Shown: positions 15,804 to 20,580 of the stretch, one piece after another | Layout of the letters: every line of letters begins with the position of its first letter | How positions within the stretch are numbered: the stretch's first letter is position 1 | DNA from: an uncultured Eubacteriales bacterium | Lineage (GTDB): Bacteria > Bacillota > Clostridia > Christensenellales > Aristaeellaceae | Direction: 5' to 3' | Length of the DNA: 20,580 nt | NCBI GenBank assembly: GCA_900540045.1 | Contig: UQEF01000050.1 | Location: 1 to 20,580 of the forward strand | The notes under the pieces: model-generated | The model's database searches: none | What the model saw: only the letters and a program-made list of their open reading frames with translations | Told to the model about the DNA's origin: nothing | Program-made: the position numbers and the translations under genes

Positions 15804-17825
15804 ATGAGCGAGGTGCCCAAAAGCGATACCGGCATCCACGCAACCGCTGATGCGACCAATCCCTTTGCCCCCATCGACTATACTTCCCGGCTGAAAACCC
15901 CCTCCAGGCACACGGGCACCTTTCATGCCATGCAGCCGCTCCAGCCCGGACAGCTGTATGGCACCGCCCACTGGATGAGTCCGCCCAAGCCGTTATCTCC
16001 CCGCCCGTCGCCGCAGAAGAGCGAAGAACTGCCGCCTGCGCAGGGATTTCCTTCTTTTTCGGCTCCTTTCCCTCCCTATGAGGACCGGTCGCCGGCTGAA
16101 CCGGCCCTGGAAAATGTCCCTGCCGCACCCTCCGTCTCCGATATTCCGCCCTATCTGAAAAGGCGGCCCGCTCTGGTCCGCACAGACACACGCGCTCAAC
16201 CGCCGTACGAAGCCACCGTGGAGCCATGCAACGCCACGGCTTTTCAAGCGCCGCCTCCGGCAGCCGAAGCCGGTTCGGCGTCGGCGGCTCAGCCTGACGT
16301 GCCTTCCGCCGGCCAGGCTCCGTCCCACCGTTCCCGGCGCAGCCGCGTGGCGCGTCATCAGCTGGAGACGGCGCCCGTTCCCGAAACAGAGGCTCAGGAC
16401 GAGACTACCTCTGAGTCCCCCTTCGCGGATCCCCTGCCGCCCCTGCCGGAGATGCCGTCCGGCTTTTCCTTCCCTCCCGCCGGTGAGGTTTCCACCGAGC
16501 ATGAGAGTCCCCTGTTCCCCGCCGGAGGCGAGCCGGGCGCCCCTTATGCGCCGCCGTTTCATCCCGGCGCTCCCTACCGGCCCGACCTGTCGGAGGGCTC
16601 CGCCTTCTTTTCGCAGGAGCCTCAGCCCGAGCCGGCAGACGAAACGGATGCCTTTTTTGCCGACGGCGGGGATACGCCGCCTGTTCAGGAACAGTTCTTT
16701 GAAATGCCCGCACCTCCGCTGCGGGACCCTTTTTCGCCTGCCACGCATTCGCATGCCGCGCCGCGGAGGGAGGCGTACTCCCGCGTTTCTGCTGCGGACC
16801 TGTCCGGAAGCGCTCCGCCCCCTGCGCCGGCACCGGAGCGTCCCCAGCGTCCTCCGGTTCGCCCCGCACGCGTGGCCGCGCTGATTGCGGCGTTTGTGAT
16901 GCTGGTCTTTTGCCTTGTGCAGGGCAGCCGTATTCTCGCCGACCTGGCCCGTAACGAACGCGAGATGGAGGCGGTACGGGAGGATTTTCTGGAGCGCACC
17001 GGCATGGACCTGCAAAGCGGCGCGGCCCGCGTGGACCTGCTGCCCGCCGGGCAGACCTATGCGCCCTCGCCCACGCCCGCTCTCACGCAAGCCGTCCAGA
17101 CCCCCTCTCCCACGCCCGTCATCCCCATTCGGGAAAACGCCATTCAGAGTCTGAACAAGCGCGACACCAGCAACGTGCAGGAGGTTTTCGCACCTACAAA
17201 CACCCCCAGTCCGCGCACCCGCCTGACCGAATACCCCGGCAACCCGCTCAAGAACGTGATGGAAAGCCTGCTTCCCCTCATTGACGAAAACAGCGACGTC
17301 GTGGGCCAGCTCACCATTCCAGGCGTGCTGGAAGAAGTGGTGGTGCAGCGCAACAACACCTATTACCTGACCCGCAATTACCGGGGAAGCTCCTCGGACG
17401 CCGGGGCGGTCTTTGTGGATGAGAGCTGCTCCCTGCGTTTCCCGCCGGAAAACCTGCTTCTGCGGGGACAAGGCGCCATTGAGGGAAAGGTGTTCGCACC
17501 GCTGTGGCAGTATGCTACCGCCGGGCGCGACTTCGTGGCCTCCGCCACCACCGCCCACCTGACCACCCTGTACGAAGAGGCGGATTATGTGCTCTTCGCG
17601 GTCATTCGGGCCAGCAGCAATCCCTCCAGCCCCGACTATTTCAACTACGCCGGATATACCAGCTTTGCCACCGATGCCGACATGCTCTCCTACATCGAGA
17701 CGGCGCGCATCCACAGCCTGTATTCCTTCAATGTGGATGTGACCGCTTCGGACAGGCTGCTGACGCTTGCCACTTTGGGCAGCGGCAACGAGAGCCTGGT
17801 GCTGCTGTTCCGTCAGATGCGCTGA
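15804..17825 (+). CDS. Proline-rich membrane protein with a catalytically dead sortase-B-like domain
   Basis: This is a 673-residue bitopic protein. Residues 1-356 are a low-complexity, proline-rich cytoplasmic segment; 357-375 are a transmembrane helix; about 415-480 are a PTP/SPTP linker. Residues about 495-673 resemble class B sortases: DVVGQLTIPGVLEEVVVQRNN, TYYLTRNYRGSSSDAGAVFVDE, GKVFAPLWQY, DYVLFAVIRA, DYFNYAGYTSFATDADMLSYIE, SLYSFNVDVTASDRLLTLATL. Sortases cleave LPxTG-like signals with His, Cys and Arg. Here the histidine of the YGHN-type motif is Gln556 (RGQG), the cysteine of TLSTC is Leu658 (TLATL), and the arginine position is Ser664. The protein should therefore not be a transpeptidase; binding or scaffolding is more likely. 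ATG at 15804 follows GGAGGGGTGAAC; the GTG at 15798 is too close to the ribosome site. A DUF1015 gene follows after 46 bases. Confidence 0.8.
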   Translation: MSEVPKSDTGIHATADATNPFAPIDYTSRLKTPSRHTGTFHAMQPLQPGQLYGTAHWMSPPKPLSPRPSPQKSEELPPAQGFPSFSAPFPPYEDRSPAEPALENVPAAPSVSDIPPYLKRRPALVRTDTRAQPPYEATVEPCNATAFQAPPPAAEAGSASAAQPDVPSAGQAPSHRSRRSRVARHQLETAPVPETEAQDETTSESPFADPLPPLPEMPSGFSFPPAGEVSTEHESPLFPAGGEPGAPYAPPFHPGAPYRPDLSEGSAFFSQEPQPEPADETDAFFADGGDTPPVQEQFFEMPAPPLRDPFSPATHSHAAPRREAYSRVSAADLSGSAPPPAPAPERPQRPPVRPARVAALIAAFVMLVFCLVQGSRILADLARNEREMEAVREDFLERTGMDLQSGAARVDLLPAGQTYAPSPTPALTQAVQTPSPTPVIPIRENAIQSLNKRDTSNVQEVFAPTNTPSPRTRLTEYPGNPLKNVMESLLPLIDENSDVVGQLTIPGVLEEVVVQRNNTYYLTRNYRGSSSDAGAVFVDESCSLRFPPENLLLRGQGAIEGKVFAPLWQYATAGRDFVASATTAHLTTLYEEADYVLFAVIRASSNPSSPDYFNYAGYTSFATDADMLSYIETARIHSLYSFNVDVTASDRLLTLATLGSGNESLVLLFRQMR

Positions 17826-17871
17826 CATCCTTTCCGTGCGCTATCCCCCGATTCATCAAGGAGGTATTGCC

Positions 17872-19131
17872 ATGCCCGATTCCAATGTGGTGCTTTATCC
17901 CGGAGAGCTGCTTCTGCCCGCCGACCGTTCCAGTCTGACGGAATGGGCCTGCGTGGCCTGTGACCAGTTCACCTCCCAGCCCAGATACTGGGAGGATGTG
18001 CGCCGGTTTGTCGGCAACCATCCTTCCACGTTGGATCTGATTCTGCCCGAATGCTACCTGAACGAAGCTCCTCAGCGCATTGAGCGCATCCATCGGGCCA
18101 TGCGCGATGATCTGGAGAAGGGCGTGCTGGTTCCCGCCGTGTCCAACGGCTTCATTCTCGTGGAGCGCAACACCTCCAGCGGCGCGCGCGTGGGGCTGGT
18201 AGCGCTGTTGGATCTGGAATGCTACGACCCGGCCAAAGGGAGCAAATCTCTGGTGCGCGCCTCGGAGGAAACCATCGCAGAGCGCGTGCCTCCCCGCATG
18301 ACCGTTCGGCGCGGCGCAGCGCTGGAGACCAGCCATGTGCTGATGCTGATGGACGATCCCATGCACAGCGTGATCGAGCCCCTGTTCCAAAAGCATGACG
18401 AGCTGGACTGTCTCTACGACTTCCCGCTGATGATGGGCGGCGGCCACCTGACCGGCTATGCCGTGACCGACCCTGCCGACATCACTTCTATCTACGACGC
18501 GCTGCATCGCCTGCGTGCGCGCCTGTCCCCGGAGGACCCGCTGCTCTTTGCCGTGGGCGACGGCAACCACAGCCTGGCCGCCGCCAAGGCCTGCTGGGAG
18601 GAGATCAAGCGCGGTCTGACGCCTGAGGAAACGGTCGTGCATCCCGCGCGTTTTGCCATGGTGGAGCTGGAAAACATCCATGACGATGCCCTTCGCATGG
18701 AGCCCATCCACCGGGTGCTGTTTGGCTGTGACGGCGACGACCTGCTTGATGAAATCGCCGCCTTTGCCGCCGCAAAGGGCGCCACGCTGGCCGCGGGGCC
18801 CCAGGCACAGGAGATCGCCGTCGTTTACGAGGGCAAGGAAGTGACCCTCAGCATCGAGGGCTCGCCCTACAAGCTGGCCGCAGGCACGCTGCAGGCGTTT
18901 CTGGATGGATGGCTGTCCGCTCATCCCCAGGCACGGCTGGATTACATCCATGGAGAGGATACCGTCCGCACGCTGGTGGCGGGAGAGGGCGCCGTGGGCT
19001 TCCTGCTCCCCACGCCCGAAAGAGACCGCCTGTTTGACACCATCCGCGCGGAGGGCGCGCTGCCCCGCAAGACGTTCTCCCTGGGCTCCGCCAATGAAAA
19101 GCGGTATTACATGGAATGCCGCCGGCTGTAA
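17872..19131 (+). CDS. DUF1015-family protein
   Basis: This 419-residue soluble protein has no signal peptide or membrane helix. It has the DUF1015 layout, starting VVLYPGELLLPADRSSLTEWACVACDQFTSQPRYWEDV and carrying the family's most conserved motif as VGDGNHSLAAAK (about residues 228-239), followed by HPARFAMVELENIHDDALRMEPIHRVLF. The biochemical function is not established; DUF1015 genes are often found beside serine-biosynthesis genes, which are not present here. The ATG at 17872 has AAGGAGG 7 bases upstream; in-frame codons before it belong to the end of the preceding gene's region. The 46-base gap without a terminator suggests co-transcription with the pseudosortase gene, and a terminator follows. 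Confidence 0.85.
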   Translation: MPDSNVVLYPGELLLPADRSSLTEWACVACDQFTSQPRYWEDVRRFVGNHPSTLDLILPECYLNEAPQRIERIHRAMRDDLEKGVLVPAVSNGFILVERNTSSGARVGLVALLDLECYDPAKGSKSLVRASEETIAERVPPRMTVRRGAALETSHVLMLMDDPMHSVIEPLFQKHDELDCLYDFPLMMGGGHLTGYAVTDPADITSIYDALHRLRARLSPEDPLLFAVGDGNHSLAAAKACWEEIKRGLTPEETVVHPARFAMVELENIHDDALRMEPIHRVLFGCDGDDLLDEIAAFAAAKGATLAAGPQAQEIAVVYEGKEVTLSIEGSPYKLAAGTLQAFLDGWLSAHPQARLDYIHGEDTVRTLVAGEGAVGFLLPTPERDRLFDTIRAEGALPRKTFSLGSANEKRYYMECRRL

Positions 19132-19166
19132 GCCGTTTGCTCAAAACCGGCGAAGCAGATGCACAA

Positions 19167-19215
19167 AGACCGGACGGACCACCCCTTTTAAGGGCGGTCC
19201 GCCCGGTCTCTTTTT
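19167..19215. terminator. Bidirectional terminator between convergent DUF1015 and permease genes
   Basis: Long arms starting AGACCGG and ending CCGGTCT flank a TTTTAA centre. On the plus strand there are two A-C mismatches but a CTTTTT tail. On the minus strand the same two positions become G-U pairs, giving a fully paired stem with only a short T-run. Confidence 0.8.
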
Positions 19216-19223
19216 CTGGATCC

Positions 19224-20129
19224 TCACACCGCACGGCGGCGTTTCCTGCGCTCCATCAGCACCACGGCTACCATCATCGCCACCGTCACCACGTAGGGCG
19301 CCATGGCGGTCAGGTCGCTGGGCATGTACTTTTGCATGCGCAGGCCCAGCGCCTCGATGAAGCCGAACAGCAGCGCCGCCAAAAATACCTTCGGCGGGTT
19401 GCCGCGGCCAAAGATGACGCAGGCGAACGCCACATACCCGCGCGAGGCGCTCATGTTTTCGGAAAACATGGTCAGATAGCCCAGCGACAGGTGCGCGCCC
19501 GCCAGCGCGCTGAGCAGTCCGCACAGCACGCTGGCCAGGCATTTCATGCGTTCGGGACTTTTGCCCGCAGCGGTCAGCGCGTCGGGGTATTCGCCCGAAG
19601 CCCGCAGGTGGAAGCCCATGGGCGTTTTGTAGATGAACGCCCAGCACACGGGAACAAGCAGCCAGCTGACATACACCAGCAGCGTGTTGCCGCTGAGCAG
19701 AGGACCAATCACGGGGATATCTTTGATCAGCGGAATCTCAATCGTTGGGAGGGGCACGATGGCGGGATCGGAAAACGAGCCCTTCACATCAAAGATATTG
19801 CGCAGCAGAAACACCGTCAGTCCACCCGCGAAAATATTCAGCGCCACGCCGATGATGAACTCATCGCTTTTGAACTTGATGACAAATACGTAGTAAAACA
19901 GGCCCAGCAGCAGTCCCACCAGCAGCGCGCACGCGACGCCCGCAACCCAGCTGCCCGCGAAATAGCTGCCCAGCACCGCGAAGAACGCGCCGGTCAGCAT
20001 CATGCCCTCAATGCCGATGTTGGTGATGTTCACGTGCTGGGTCATCAGGCAGCCCAGCGCCGCCAGCACCACGGGCGTGGCGGTGCGCAGGGTGTTTTGC
20101 AGAAGCAGGATATTCAGCACATCGCCCAT
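19224..20129 (-). CDS. ABC transporter permease, NupQ/YufQ-like (nucleoside or BMP-type uptake)
   Basis: This 301-residue inner-membrane permease belongs to the branched-chain amino acid/ribose-type family used by nucleoside importers. It opens with LRTATPVVLAALGCLMTQHVNITNIGIEGMMLTGAF, where NIGIEGMML is the hallmark of the family, and continues with GLFYYVFVIKFKSDEFIIGVALNIFAGGLTVFLL. About eight to nine hydrophobic segments run through to the basic C-terminus (ERRKRRRAV). The start codon overlaps the upstream permease's stop by one base (TGATG), with AAGGGGG upstream, showing tight coupling. The ATPase and substrate-binding (BmpA-like) genes are expected farther right, outside the window. 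The substrate is probably a nucleoside, by family only. Confidence 0.88.
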   Translation of the reverse strand: MGDVLNILLLQNTLRTATPVVLAALGCLMTQHVNITNIGIEGMMLTGAFFAVLGSYFAGSWVAGVACALLVGLLLGLFYYVFVIKFKSDEFIIGVALNIFAGGLTVFLLRNIFDVKGSFSDPAIVPLPTIEIPLIKDIPVIGPLLSGNTLLVYVSWLLVPVCWAFIYKTPMGFHLRASGEYPDALTAAGKSPERMKCLASVLCGLLSALAGAHLSLGYLTMFSENMSASRGYVAFACVIFGRGNPPKVFLAALLFGFIEALGLRMQKYMPSDLTAMAPYVVTVAMMVAVVLMERRKRRRAV

Positions 20130-20580
20130 CAGCCGCGCCCCCTTTCTCCGGCCTCGGCCCGTGCCCGCCGCAGCGCTGCCCGTTCACTCAGCGACTTGCG
20201 GATGCCGCCCTCCGCCGCCATAAAGAAGATAATGATGGACTGCACGATCAAAATCAGCTCGCTGGACACCCCGGCGCTGAGCTCCATGGATTTGCTGCCG
20301 ATGCTGAGCACCGCGAAAAAGAAGCTCATCAGGATGACGCCAAAGGGGCTGTAGCGCATGATCATGGCCACCAGCATTCCGTCGAAGTAAAACTCGTTGC
20401 TTACGGTGGTCAAAAACCGCTTATGCAGGCCGAACACCTCCAGCATGCCCACCAGCCCGCAGATCGCGCCGCTGAACACCATGGCCCACAGCATCAGGCT
20501 TCCGGTCCGGATGCCGCCGTAGCGCGCGAAGCGGTCGTTTTCGCCGGTCAGCTTCATTTCAAAGCCTACGGACGACCGGC
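20129..20580 (-). CDS. ABC transporter permease, NupP/YufP-like, 5' end outside the window
   Basis: This is the C-terminal 150 residues or so of the companion permease. The frame stays open to the window edge (RSSVGFEMKLTGENDRFARYGGI), so the methionine at 20557 is internal. The FEMK...GEN...ARYGGI segment matches the cytoplasmic loop that contacts the ATPase in NupP/YufP-type permeases (family normally about 330-360 residues). YFDGMLVAMIMRYSPFGVILMSFFFAVLSIGSKSMELSAGVSSELILIVQSIIIFFM supplies the last spans. With the downstream gene it forms the heteromeric membrane channel of one importer. Confidence 0.86.
   Translation of the reverse strand, partial: RSSVGFEMKLTGENDRFARYGGIRTGSLMLWAMVFSGAICGLVGMLEVFGLHKRFLTTVSNEFYFDGMLVAMIMRYSPFGVILMSFFFAVLSIGSKSMELSAGVSSELILIVQSIIIFFMAAEGGIRKSLSERAALRRARAEAGERGRG

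Noticed and set aside
15993..17828. 611-codon minus-strand frame opposite the pseudosortase gene
   Set aside because: The plus-strand gene has a promoter, ribosome site, membrane helix and sortase-like fold; the antisense product is Gly/Arg-rich with no domain.

Overview
The window reads as GC-rich chromosomal DNA from an anaerobic Gram-positive bacterium, most likely an uncultured gut-type member of the Clostridia. Supporting signs are the secA-prfB gene order, a DUF1461 membrane protein, a CotH-family kinase, a sortase-B-like fold, an exported FMN/FAD reductase and a NupP/NupQ-type permease pair. The lineage is an inference from gene content, not a marker-based placement. There is no tRNA, rRNA, CRISPR array, insertion sequence or phage gene. 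Coding density is high and no stretch over 300 bases lacks a gene.

Layout. (1) 1-5214, plus strand: housekeeping run secA (5' end outside the window), prfB, a DUF1461 membrane protein and tsaD. (2) 5265-9737, minus strand: four genes transcribed right to left. They encode an exported Asp/Ser-rich protein with a peptidoglycan-binding domain, a membrane-anchored CotH-family kinase, an OmpR-type response regulator and its histidine kinase. The first two overlap by 14 bases and the last two by 4. A TATAAT box precedes the run, with a 13-bp tandem repeat upstream of it. (3) 9911-12416, minus strand: ECF sigma factor, single-span membrane protein (probable anti-sigma factor) and secreted solute-binding-like protein, all joined by ATGA overlaps and closed by a strong terminator. 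(4) 12548-13477, minus: class II fructose-bisphosphate aldolase with its own extended -10 promoter and terminator. (5) 13681-15552, minus: exported flavoprotein reductase with FMN-binding and FAD domains. (6) 15804-19131, plus: a large proline-rich membrane protein ending in a sortase-B-like domain that lacks all three catalytic residues, then a DUF1015 protein. Its promoter is divergent from that of the flavoprotein. (7) 19224-20580, minus: two ABC permeases of the NupP/NupQ type, the first cut by the window edge.

Most worth following are the apparent pseudosortase with a 356-residue proline-rich cytoplasmic tail, and the envelope module in region 2. In that module a gene for an S-x-D-rich secreted protein physically overlaps the gene for an outward-facing CotH kinase and is probably co-transcribed with a two-component system. 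The palindromes at the divergent promoters (15600-15765) are also suggestive. Functions for these are inferred from motifs and context only.
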